Positions 18,943 to 28,800 of a stretch of 64,000 bases of DNA are shown one piece after another. The translations under genes and the position numbers were made by a program. The first letter of the stretch is position 1, and each line of letters starts with the position of its first letter. This stretch comes from Legionellales bacterium (lineage in GTDB: Bacteria > Pseudomonadota > Gammaproteobacteria > JAHCLG01), in contig JAHCLG010000001.1 of NCBI GenBank assembly GCA_026125385.1, positions 62,001 to 126,000 of the forward strand. The letters run 5' to 3'. Below the pieces are notes generated by a model. It was not told the origin of the DNA. It saw only the letters and a list, made by a program, of their open reading frames with translations, and did no database searches.

Positions 18943-19055
18943 AGCGCGTTATAAAAGAAAACCTATTATTCAATAAGATAAATCACATTCAAATGAAAGA
19001 ATACTCGTCACCATTCCGTGACGGTTTGCAAAACGATTATTAACCGAGGTGCAAC

Positions 19056-19937
19056 ATGAGTAAAAAACATAAAATGATTAGTTCAGTCATTACAACGATT
19101 AAAAATAATAAGGACGGCTCATATCGAACGCAGGATGATCGTCGGCATGCATTAATAAAGGTCGCGAAAAATTTACATGAGCTTGGGTATAAGCTCGACC
19201 ACATTCGTTATATGAAACCTAAGCATATTCATGCTTTGGTGAAGCACTGGAAATCTAATGGTGATGATCCTGGCAGCATGAAAAATCGCATGAGCCATTT
19301 ACGATGGCTCATGCGAAAATTTGACGGGAAAATTCACATGGTGCCTAGCAATGATGAATTAGGGATTCCTAAACGAAGTTACGTCAGTAATCAAGATAAG
19401 TCTGTTCAGTTAAGCGCTATGGATTTTGAGCAAATCAAAGATCCAATGATGCGCCATAGTTTGAAGGGTCAAGCCTTATTTGGATTGCGAATGGAAGAAA
19501 GTATTAAGCTTCAGCCTTTCATCGCTGATGCTGGACAGTTTCTCTATGTGCAAAAGACGAAAGGTAATCGTGAACGGATGATCCCCATTTTAACCAGCGA
19601 GCAGAGAGAATGGCTTGAAGCAGCAAAACAGTTAGCTCAGCATAAAAGCCATTCTCTCATCCCCACGGATACCAGCTATAAGAGCTATCGCAGTCGCTTT
19701 GACAAGGCTTGCAAGCGGGCTGGTATTGATAGCCGGCATGGTTTGCGGCACTGCTATGCGCAGCGTCGCTATAAAGAACTGACTGGCTGGGAGTCGCCAG
19801 TAAAAGGTGGTCCTAAATTGGCCGATATGAACTCAGAACAAAAACACTTGGATCGCGCTGCACGGTTACAAGTCAGCCTAGAATTAGGGCATAGCCGCCG
19901 CAACATAGTGAGTCAATACATCGGCGGAACGACATAA
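19056..19937 (+). CDS. int: tyrosine recombinase/integrase of the mobile element
   Basis: A 293-residue integrase of the tyrosine recombinase superfamily with the 'integrase N-terminal plus Integrase_1' layout often found on conjugative islands. The core-binding domain covers about 1-110. Catalytic residues visible are Arg145 (FGLRMEES), His228-x-x-Arg231 (HGLRHCYAQ), His279 (LGHSRR) and nucleophile Tyr288 (SQYIGG). The start at 19056 has GAGGTG six bases upstream. The next gene is an excisionase-like protein, and a repressor-type palindrome covers its stop codon. A perfect 13-bp hairpin lies within its coding sequence. It most likely integrates the ICE whose transfer genes begin near 59 kb. 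Confidence 0.92.
   Translation: MSKKHKMISSVITTIKNNKDGSYRTQDDRRHALIKVAKNLHELGYKLDHIRYMKPKHIHALVKHWKSNGDDPGSMKNRMSHLRWLMRKFDGKIHMVPSNDELGIPKRSYVSNQDKSVQLSAMDFEQIKDPMMRHSLKGQALFGLRMEESIKLQPFIADAGQFLYVQKTKGNRERMIPILTSEQREWLEAAKQLAQHKSHSLIPTDTSYKSYRSRFDKACKRAGIDSRHGLRHCYAQRRYKELTGWESPVKGGPKLADMNSEQKHLDRAARLQVSLELGHSRRNIVSQYIGGTT
19286..19316 (+). repeat. perfect 13-bp hairpin inside the integrase gene
   Basis: The coding sequence holds TCGCATGAGCCAT (19286-19298) and its exact complement (19304-19316) around a five-base loop TTACG. It encodes part of NRMSHLRWLMRKF, so the symmetry is not forced by the protein. Such a stem in mRNA could slow translation or attract RNase III. It may also be chance. 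Confidence 0.7.
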
Positions 19938-19959
19938 ATATGTCGAATATATTGACATA
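19930..19959. promoter_or_regulatory. repressor-type operator at the integrase/excisionase junction
   Basis: A 16-bp palindrome CGACATAAATATGTCG (half-sites GACATA and TATGTC, two-base centre) spans the integrase stop codon. A third half-site GACATAAT follows at 19954. The same palindrome occurs upstream of the ICE repressor at 59375. A TATAAT-like box (GATATAATT, about 19972) follows, and the excisionase-like gene starts at 20035, so the site is well placed to repress it. Confidence 0.75.
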
Positions 19960-20034
19960 ATCTTTAACTTTGATATAATTTTAACCTTCAGTAGCAAAAG
20001 TGATAGTGCATAGGTAACGTTGAGGTACGAAGCC

Positions 20035-20244
20035 ATGAGTAGCGAAAATAATACACAAGAGTTTGATTTATTAACACAAAAAGAAGCGGCGGCCATGATT
20101 CGCATGTCTGAGGCTTGGTTTGAGCGACAACGCTGGGAGCATAAAGGGATACCCTACATCAAAATAGGAGGGCGTGTGTTTTATGACAAGGAAGACCTGG
20201 TTAAGTGGGTTAAAAAGCAAAAAAGTAAGCCAGAGAATGGATAA
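20035..20244 (+). CDS. excisionase-like HTH protein (AlpA/HTH_17 type)
   Basis: A 69-residue DNA-binding protein: LLTQKEAAAMIRMSEAWFERQRW is the helix-turn-helix and YIKIGGRVFYDKEDLVKWV the wing, as in AlpA/excisionase proteins. I place the start at the ATG at 20035, preceded by GAGGT at 20022, rather than an upstream TTG. It lies 97 bases after the integrase with a repressor-like palindrome between them. The expected role is to bias the integrase towards excision of the element, or to activate its genes. Small HTH_17 proteins can also be plain regulators. Confidence 0.82.
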   Translation: MSSENNTQEFDLLTQKEAAAMIRMSEAWFERQRWEHKGIPYIKIGGRVFYDKEDLVKWVKKQKSKPENG

Positions 20245-20309
20245 CTGGCAGTTGGCTTTATGGCGGCATTTAGGTTATTTAGGCTAATAATGACAAGGAA
20301 ATACCCAGT

Positions 20310-20328
20310 AATCCTAAAGCTTAGGATT
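20310..20328. repeat. AATCCTAA inverted repeat upstream of the NRPS cluster
   Basis: AATCCTAA-AGC-TTAGGATT, eight-base arms with a three-base centre, lies 56 bases before the first gene of the biosynthetic cluster. There is no T-run after it, so an operator is more likely than a terminator. A TATGTC half-site, like those of the ICE operator, follows at 20341. Confidence 0.45.
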
Positions 20329-20383
20329 AAACCATGATAATATGTCAAATCTTAGTGACACAAATAGGACGGCAGTTTAAATT

Positions 20384-21916
20384 ATGACTGAATGGAAGAA
20401 TGATGAAGAAATAAACAGCCAAGGTCGTTGGTGGCTGTTATTTGCAATTAGCTTAATGGCACTGCTTATTAATATTGATTATACAGCAGTAAATTTAGCA
20501 CTGGTTACCATTTCACGAGAATTGCATAGTTCGTTGAATACCATTCAATGGATTTTAGCTGCTTACGTGCTTGCTTGGGCTGCGGTGGTGATTCCTGCGG
20601 GGAAAATGGCTGATATCCATGGGCAGCGGCGATTTTGTATAACAGGATTACTATTATTTATAGTAAGTTCCATAATAGCAGGGCTTGCTCCGACAACGCC
20701 TGTGTTGATTATAGCGAGAATATTGCAAGGTCTAGCGGCTGCTATTTATATTCCCACGGTATATGGATTAATTATTTCTAGCTTTGCTCAAAAAGAGCGA
20801 GGCTTAACGATGGGACTGATTAGTATTGGCGTTGGGATCGGGATGGCATTAGGCCCAACCTTTGGTGGTGGCTTGTTAGCATGGTTGGGCTGGCGTTGGA
20901 TATTTTATATAAATATTCCTATTGCATTATTAGCACTCTTGATTATTGCTAGGACTACGCGATATCACAAATTTACTAGAAGCCATGCTAAGTTTGATGG
21001 AATAGGCAGCATTATTTTAGGAGCGGCGGTTGTATTTTTAGTCGTTTCCTTGAGCAAGGTACATTACTTCACGTTTTCTGCATGGAATTTATCAATATTA
21101 TTGTTATCAATATTGTTGATTTTAATTTTTATTTTTTGGGAAAAAGGGCGCGCATTTCCAATTATCCCACTTAGTTTATTTAAGCAGCGTTCATACTTAG
21201 GCGTTATTATCGGAATCTTTTTGGAACAATATGCGTTTTCTGCTCTTATTGTGATGCTTGCTTTATATTTGCAAAAAGTGCAAGGCTATTCCGCGTTAGA
21301 AGCCGGTATTATTTTCTTAGGCGTCAGTTTGGTATTTGGATTTATTGCTGCTTTCGGTGGTTATTGGGTAGATAAACGCGGTGTGAGGTTTCCTGCGGCT
21401 ATAGGTTTTGTAACGTTATCTCTAGGATTATTGCTTTTTGTATTGCTTACTAACAAAGCACCATTATCAATGCTTATTTTCATATTACTGATTATTGGTA
21501 TTGGCATGGGTGTAGCATTTGCGGCTATTCGTGCGGGACTTGTTAAGTCACTCGATAAAGAAAAAATTGGTATAGGATCAAGTTTATTTTTATTGTGCTC
21601 ATTAGTTGGTAATACGCTAGGTGTTATTTTTACAACAATTATTTTCGAGGTTGTCAGTTTTTCTGATTTATTAGGCAAACTTAAAAAGCATACGGACTTG
21701 TTACCGACGCAAATTAATCAAATTCGCCAAGCAATTGGCCATGTCGGAGAAACGCATTATAGTTTTACGGCCTTTTCCCCATCATTACAGCATAAGGTTT
21801 TAGAATTATTTCCAACTGCCATTCATCATGGTGTTAATGTGGCGCTATCAATTGCAATGTTGATGGCGATATTAGCAGCAATAACTTGCTATCGATTAAT
21901 AGCAAGGGAAGTATAA
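20384..21916 (+). CDS. DHA2-family MFS multidrug exporter
   Basis: A 510-residue major facilitator protein with 14 predicted membrane segments, as in the EmrB/QacA (DHA2) drug:proton antiporters. The first segment carries INIDYTAVNLALVTI, the usual position of the conserved acidic residue. A GKMADIHGQRR loop corresponds to motif A, RILQGLAAAI to motif B, and GLISIGVGIGMALGPTFGG to antiporter motif C. As first gene of the cluster, it probably exports the peptide product or an intermediate and gives self-protection. The inferred operon is exporter, hydrolase, NRPS, permease, methyltransferase. The ribosome site is weak. Confidence 0.9.
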   Translation: MTEWKNDEEINSQGRWWLLFAISLMALLINIDYTAVNLALVTISRELHSSLNTIQWILAAYVLAWAAVVIPAGKMADIHGQRRFCITGLLLFIVSSIIAGLAPTTPVLIIARILQGLAAAIYIPTVYGLIISSFAQKERGLTMGLISIGVGIGMALGPTFGGGLLAWLGWRWIFYINIPIALLALLIIARTTRYHKFTRSHAKFDGIGSIILGAAVVFLVVSLSKVHYFTFSAWNLSILLLSILLILIFIFWEKGRAFPIIPLSLFKQRSYLGVIIGIFLEQYAFSALIVMLALYLQKVQGYSALEAGIIFLGVSLVFGFIAAFGGYWVDKRGVRFPAAIGFVTLSLGLLLFVLLTNKAPLSMLIFILLIIGIGMGVAFAAIRAGLVKSLDKEKIGIGSSLFLLCSLVGNTLGVIFTTIIFEVVSFSDLLGKLKKHTDLLPTQINQIRQAIGHVGETHYSFTAFSPSLQHKVLELFPTAIHHGVNVALSIAMLMAILAAITCYRLIAREV

Positions 21917-21934
21917 ATTTAATGGAGGATGTTT

Positions 21935-22831
21935 ATGTATGATAAAAGTGACGGCTTCATTCCGGTCAAGGGAGGGAAGATTTATTATGTTTTATATGGT
22001 AAAAAAAATGATAAACACGCGCCATTGATTATTGCACATGGTGGCCCAGGCTTTTCTCACGATACGCTTGAAGTTTTAGCTCCTTTATCAACGGATAGAA
22101 CACTTATTTTATATGATCAGTTAGGTTGTGGACGTTCAGATAGGCCAAATGATAAATCTTTGTGGCAATTAGAGCGATATACCACAGAATTAGATGACAT
22201 TGTTAAGTATTTTAATTTGAATCGTTACCATGTTTTGGGACATTCATTCGGTGGCAGTATTGTATTAGAGCATGGATTAACCCATCCCTCAAGTTTGCTG
22301 AGCATCACCTTGTCGAGTGCACTCGTTAGTGTAAAAGATTGGATTGCTGATACTAATATCAGAAAAAAAGAACTTCCAAAAGCTATACAGTTGGCGATTG
22401 AAAAACATGAAGCACAAAATACAACTGATAGCGAAGAATATAAAAATGCTATTAAAGAGTTTAACCGTCGGTTCTTATGTCGATTAGACCCTAAGCCTAT
22501 CATTTATCAGAAAGCGTTAGAAAACTTCAATCTTGATATTTATGAAACTATGTGGGGGCCATCTGAGTTTAATTGTACGGGTAATCTCTCTTCATACGAA
22601 AGAGGGGATGATCTGGCTCAATTGGGTGTTCCCATATTATTATTGTGTGGTGATCAAGATGAAGTTCGCAAGGAGACTTTACAAAAATATATGAAGAATT
22701 TGCCATCATCTAGCGATATGTATGTGTTCCAGGATAGTGCGCATAATACCTATTTGGAAGTCACTGATAATTACATAGCTGTCGTGAAGCAGTTTTTAGA
22801 AAAGGTAGAGAGCGTACTGGATGAAAATTGA
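21935..22831 (+). CDS. alpha/beta hydrolase, proline iminopeptidase-like (S33)
   Basis: A 298-residue alpha/beta hydrolase. The oxyanion motif HGGPGF is that of prolyl aminopeptidases. The nucleophile is Ser104 in GHSFGGS, the acid is probably the Asp in LLCGDQDE, and the His lies in DSAHNTYLE near the C-terminus. Start chosen at 21935, six bases after GGAGG; the ATG at 21929 abuts that site. It overlaps the first NRPS gene by 11 bases, so the two are coupled. It may edit stalled chains or cleave an N-terminal residue, possibly as self-protection. The Pro-like code of A2 in the next gene makes this plausible, but the substrate is unproven. Confidence 0.85.
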   Translation: MYDKSDGFIPVKGGKIYYVLYGKKNDKHAPLIIAHGGPGFSHDTLEVLAPLSTDRTLILYDQLGCGRSDRPNDKSLWQLERYTTELDDIVKYFNLNRYHVLGHSFGGSIVLEHGLTHPSSLLSITLSSALVSVKDWIADTNIRKKELPKAIQLAIEKHEAQNTTDSEEYKNAIKEFNRRFLCRLDPKPIIYQKALENFNLDIYETMWGPSEFNCTGNLSSYERGDDLAQLGVPILLLCGDQDEVRKETLQKYMKNLPSSSDMYVFQDSAHNTYLEVTDNYIAVVKQFLEKVESVLDEN

Positions 22832-25800
22832 ATCGTACAATGCAGAGATTCGCACTTGCTATTTATTGGGTTCAACAAACTTGCTTATTGCGTGTGCGGA
22901 TTATTTGCTTTCCCATGCTTGGGTAATCAAGGGAGTTGTTACTCGGGATAGAGATGTCATTCAATGGGCAAATGAAAAATCGATTCAACTATATGAAAGT
23001 TCGCGTAAACGAGAGTTCTCTAGTGAACCTGTTGATTATATTTTTAGTATTATTAATGATGAAATTCTCAGTCAGTCGTTACTAGAAAAAACAAGATGTT
23101 TGAATATAAATTATCATGACAGTTTATTGCCCGATTATGCAGGTTTAAATAGCACCGCTTGGGCCATATTCAATAAGGAAGAAACCCATGGTATTAGTTG
23201 GCATGTTATTGATGATGGAATTGATACGGGACCAATTCTCATTCAAAAAACTGTCGAAATAAATTCAGTTTCTGAAACAGCGGAATCACTTAATATAAAA
23301 TGTGCTTCTAAGGCAATTGAAGCATTTAAAGAATTAATTCATGAAATAGAACTATCTACTGTTACTGCACAGCAACAAGATCTATCTAAACGTACTTATT
23401 ACCCTAGTAATAAAGCATTTTCAGGATTTGGTATCATAGATTGGAATTGCAAAGCAGGTCATATCGATCGAGTGTGCCGATCGTTAAATTTTGGTTCATA
23501 CAATAACCGATTAACGTCTGCAAAGGTATGGTTAAAAAGAAAACTTTACGTCGTAAGTGAAGTTTTTGTTACAAAAAAAATATCTACAGTTGATCCAGGA
23601 AAAATTGCCGAAATACAAGATGAGTGTGTCTATATTGCAACTGCTGACTTTAACGTTGGAATCAAAACTATTCTTGATTTTCGCGGCCAATTAATTTGTT
23701 TTAAGGAATTGATCAATAAGTTAAATTTAGGCGTTAATGATAGTTTATCAGCGGAGGTAAGCTTATCAAAAACTTTAATCAGTAAAATTTCTAAAGCAAA
23801 GCTAGATGAGCAAATTTTTGTTGATAGATTTTCTAATTATAGCCCACCAATTCTTCCAAAAAATAATAGAGTCACGATAAATAACGATTTTCCCCTTATC
23901 AGTACTATACATTTGAATAATATTTCAGAAAATTATGATATTTTAATATCGTCTATTTTAACTTTTTTTCATAAAGCACTTTCTCAATCCGCCATATCAA
24001 TTGATATTTTTAAGTGTAGAAATAATAGTGAGGAAAATATTTGCTTTTTGGGCTATACGCCGATTAATAGCGATTTTTTAAAAACCAAAAAATTAGCGGA
24101 TATTGTGTCTAGTGTCGCATCTCAAATTACAAATAACCAAAAAAATATATTAAAAGATATTTTTATCAGATACAAAAAAACTATTGATATAGGGTCTAAT
24201 AGAATTGCTTTTACAGACGCGGATGAAGATGACTTGTTAAGTGAATATCTCATTGTTTTTCAGTGGCGTAAGCATGACAAGCAATTAAATATTTATTTCA
24301 AGAGTGATTTAGCTGATATTGTTAATTCAGTATCATCAGGAATAGAGCATGTATTGCGGCAATATAATGCTAACAGGGAAATTTTTATTGATAAAGTTTC
24401 TATAGTTAATGATGCTGATTCTGAACGATTACTTAATGAATTCTCTGTTTCGAAGGAATCATTTAGAAAAAATGAAACCATTGTGTCTTTATTTGCAGAG
24501 CAAGTAAGGGAGAATCCAGAGGCTAATGCGGTTGTTATCGATGGAAATTCGGTTACGTATAAAGAGTTAGATCAAAAAAGCAATCAAGTTGCGTTAGTTT
24601 TAAAGCAGCAGGGTGTCAAGAAGGCTAGTATTGTGCCCGCTTACTTTGAAAGAAGTATTCATTTTATCGAGGGTATAATAGGTATACTCAAACTTGGTGC
24701 GGCATATTTTCCAATTGATTTTGAAACGCCAACAGAAAGAATTCAAGCAATCCTAGATGTCGTTGACGCAAGGATTATAGTCTCAGAAAAAAATTTAAAA
24801 CAAAAAATAGATCATTTAAATGTATCATCGGTGTTTGTTGATAATCTACTGGAATCATCAGATCAATTTAATAGTCTACAATCGCCTTCAATCGATGCAA
24901 ACGATTTAGCCTATGTAATTTATACCTCAGGTTCTTCGGGTAAGCCAAAAGGCGTTTGTTGTAAACATGGTAGTGTTATTAATCTGCTTGAATCATTTCA
25001 ATCACTAAGGCCTCTTAAACCTGGAATGAGTGGAACACTTTGGACCTCGTTTGGCTTTGATGTGTCGATCTATGAAATCTGGTCTTGTTTGTTATATGGT
25101 TTAACACTACATATTTTGGCAGACAAACTGAGAAAAAATATAAAGGCATTGTTGCATTATCTGCATAATAATCGCATCCACTCATTATATTTGCCTGCTT
25201 ATATTTTAGATGAGTTGAAGGATTTTTCTAAAGAACACCAACTAAGCTTGAAGCGACTATTAGTGGGTGTTGAGCCAATTGATAACGAAATATTATATGA
25301 AATCAGTAACAACATATCAGATATAACAGTAATTAATGGCTATGGCCCTACTGAAGCAACAGTTTGCGCGACTTTATATAAGGTTAATAATAAAGATTAT
25401 AAAATCACACCTATTGGCAAGCCTATACAAAACAATATTGCATATATTCTGGATGAAAAAGTAAACCCTGTCCCAGTTGGATTTTATGGGGAACTATATT
25501 TGGGGGGTATGGGCTTGGCTGAGGGGTATTGGTCAAATGAAGACGAGAACAAGAAACGATTTATTCTTAACCCCTTTAATAATAAAGCAGCCAATAGATT
25601 ATTTAGAACGGGCGATGTGGCTCGTTGGTTGGAAGATGGGAACATTGAGTTTTTTGGTAGGAGAGATGAACAATTAAAAATTCGAGGATTTAGAATTGAG
25701 CCTAGAGAAATCACAGCATGGATGAATAATTTTATTGGCATAAATTCTTCATATATTTGTGTTATAAACAATATACTGGTTGCTTATTTTGTCTCAGATG

Positions 25801-28800
25801 TAGAAGTTCAAGAAGAAAAATTAAAAGCGTATTTAAAGCGTTACCTTCCAGATTACATGATTCCAAATTATTTTGTATCTATTAAACATTTGCCAATGAC
25901 ACTAGATGGTAAAGTGAACAGAAAAGCTTTGCCAGATCCTGTTATTTCTTATCACCAAAAAAGAATAATTGTTTCACCTCGTAATGATATAGAATCAAAA
26001 CTAGTAGAAATATGGAAAGATATATTAAATCAGGAGCAAATAAGCCTAGATGATGAATTTTTTTCATTAGGTGGTGATTCTATAAAGCTGATTAGAATGA
26101 TTTCATTATCGGAAGATAATAAAATATTTTTTTCAATTTATGATGTTCTTAGATTGAAAACTATAAGAAAACTGGCTAAATCTGCTGATATAAAAGATGG
26201 GAGAAATAAATTATCGGTAACAGCATTCTCATTACTTGAGGCTGATGACAAAGAAAAAGTAAAATCATTGCCTGGTATAGAAGATGCTTATCCATTGTCT
26301 AATACTCAAATGGCTATGCTCTATTATGCTGAAAAAAATCAATCAAATTCGATGTATAAAACGGTATTCGGAATCCAGTTGTCAGGTAAAATAAGAGAAG
26401 ATAAGGTTAAGGCGTGTTTAGAAATTATTTTACGCAATAATCAAGCGCTTCGAGCAAGCTTTGATTTATATCAATTTTCACAACCAGTACAGCTAATTTA
26501 TAAAACTATTGACTTGCCATTTTCCTATTTGAATTGTACCAAAAAAAGCAAAGAGAAATATGATCAATATATTTCAAGTTGGTGGCATAATCAAATTGAT
26601 GCTAAATTTGAACTATCGAGCGCACCATTAATTAGATTTTTCTTGTGCACACTTGATGATAACACGCATTTTTTAGGAATTGCCTATCACCATGTTATAT
26701 TGGATGGCTGGAGTATCGCAGTTCTTTTGTCTAGTTTATTAAAGCTTTTGAACGCTGATGATCAAGAAGTTAAAGCACAAAGTTTGTTTTCAAATATTGG
26801 TATCCCACAATATCTAATCTCAGAACATGAGGCTGAAAAAAATATCGAATATAAACAATTTTGGAAAGATTACATTGACGGTTTTGACTATAAACTAGCT
26901 CCATTTATTAAGAAGGGGGCTAGTTCTACTTCGAGGCTATTATTGACTAAATCATTGTCTTTGTCTGAAGTTTATCTAGAAAAGATTTCACAGTTAGCTG
27001 ATGAGCTTTCTGTATCAATTAAAACAATATTTATTGCAGTTCACCTAAAAGTGATTTCAGTATTAATGGGTAAAAAAGATATTATTACTGGAATTACAGT
27101 TAATGGCAGATTGCCAATAGATGGCTTTGACAAATCGCTTGGGGTTTTTGTTAGTGCTATGCCTATTCGAGTTGATCATTTTAGGAATAAAACATGGAAG
27201 CAATTGATTGAAACGGTTTATGCTAATGAAGCAAAAATTAATAAATATTCTTCCTACCCTCTGCCAAATATAATTGAAGCATCGAATCACTCAAACTTGT
27301 TTGACATATTATTCAATTATCTTGATTTCTATATTGTAGAAAATGCAAATGAACTATCAAGTCTGAAAATTAAGCAGATAAGCGTTTATGACCACACTAA
27401 TTACCCATTATTGGTAAATTGTGAAAAGCTGCCTAACTCCGTTAATGTAAATTTTTTATATGACCCTAATAAAATACTCAAGGATGATGTATCAAGGTTG
27501 GTTTTGTATTATCAAACTACACTTGACGATCTGTTATCGAGTGCTGATTTAGACAATGAAATTAGTGCTCATCATATTATACCGAAAATTGAATTTAACA
27601 AGATAATAAATGATTGGAACGACACCAAGAATTTTAATATTGGGAAATACTCTATTATTGATTTGTTCTCTGAACAGGTTAAGAAATCGCCGAATAGAAT
27701 AGCAGTAGCTTTTGAAGAAGAAGAAATTACATATTCCCAGTTAGATGATAGATCAAATAACTTGGCTAATTTACTTTCATCGAAAGGAGTATCTGACTTA
27801 TCTGTAGTTGCTGTATCCATGGATAGAGGAATCAATTTAATTATTGTAATATTAGCAATTGTTAAATTAGGCGCTTGCTATTTGCCAATAGAGAAAGCAC
27901 TGCCGATTAAACGTAAGGAATTCATTTTAAAAGACAGCGAGTCAGCGTGTTTGATTATCGATGATGAAAATAATGAAATAACTGAGCTGACAGATCCATT
28001 CATCATTAATTTTAATAGAATTTCTAATTCTATTAAAGTGCAAAAAAAGACTTTTTCTAAAGTCGCCCCTGACTCGCCTGCTTATATTATTTATACTTCA
28101 GGAACCACAGGCCTCCCTAAAGGCGTTGTTCAAACTCATCGAACTATCGTCAATTTGATTCAAGCAACTACAACTAATGAGAATAACAGCCTCAATACTA
28201 TGCAATATTGCTCTATTAGCTTTGATGTGCATGTTCAAGAAATATTTTATGCGTTATTAAACGGATATACTTTGAATATAGCAACTGAGGCTATGAAGAA
28301 AGATGTAACCTTACTATTAAATTTCATCAAAGCGAATAACATTAACGAAATCTTCTTGCCAACCAAGGTATTCGAAATATTTGTTGAGATCATAACTGAT
28401 GAGGTAACGAGTTTAACAAAAATTTACATCGCGGGTGAAAAGCTGAATGTAAGCAGAGCAGTTAAGTCTTTTATAAAAAATAGCCAAAAAATTAGGTTGG
28501 TTAATCAATACGGTCCAACTGAAACACATGTGGTGACTGAATCTTACCTTACAGAAAATAATATTACCAGTAGTTCAATAGGCAAGCCCATTGCCAATAC
28601 AAAAATCCTGATTTTGAATCAAGAGCAAGAAGTTGTACCAATAGGTGCTTTGGGTGAAATTCATGTGGCTGGCTACGGGGTTTCTCCTGGTTATATGAAT
28701 CGAGAGGATTTAACCAAGGAACGCTTTATCAAAAATCCTTATTATAGTGAATGGCATCAATCAGAAAATATTTATGCCATCTTATACAAAACAGGAGATC

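Larger units (their letters stand above)
18374..19055. other. noncoding region between the defence island and the integrase
   Basis: About 680 bases without a supportable gene. The first 100 bases are plain AT-rich DNA. From about 18480 to 18860 there is a dense run of short hairpins (entered separately), then a perfect 16-bp inverted repeat at 18900-18942, then an AT-rich stretch leading to the integrase ribosome site (GAGGTG at 19044). One end of the mobile element is likely to lie here, but no tRNA gene or obvious attachment repeat is visible. Confidence 0.6.
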
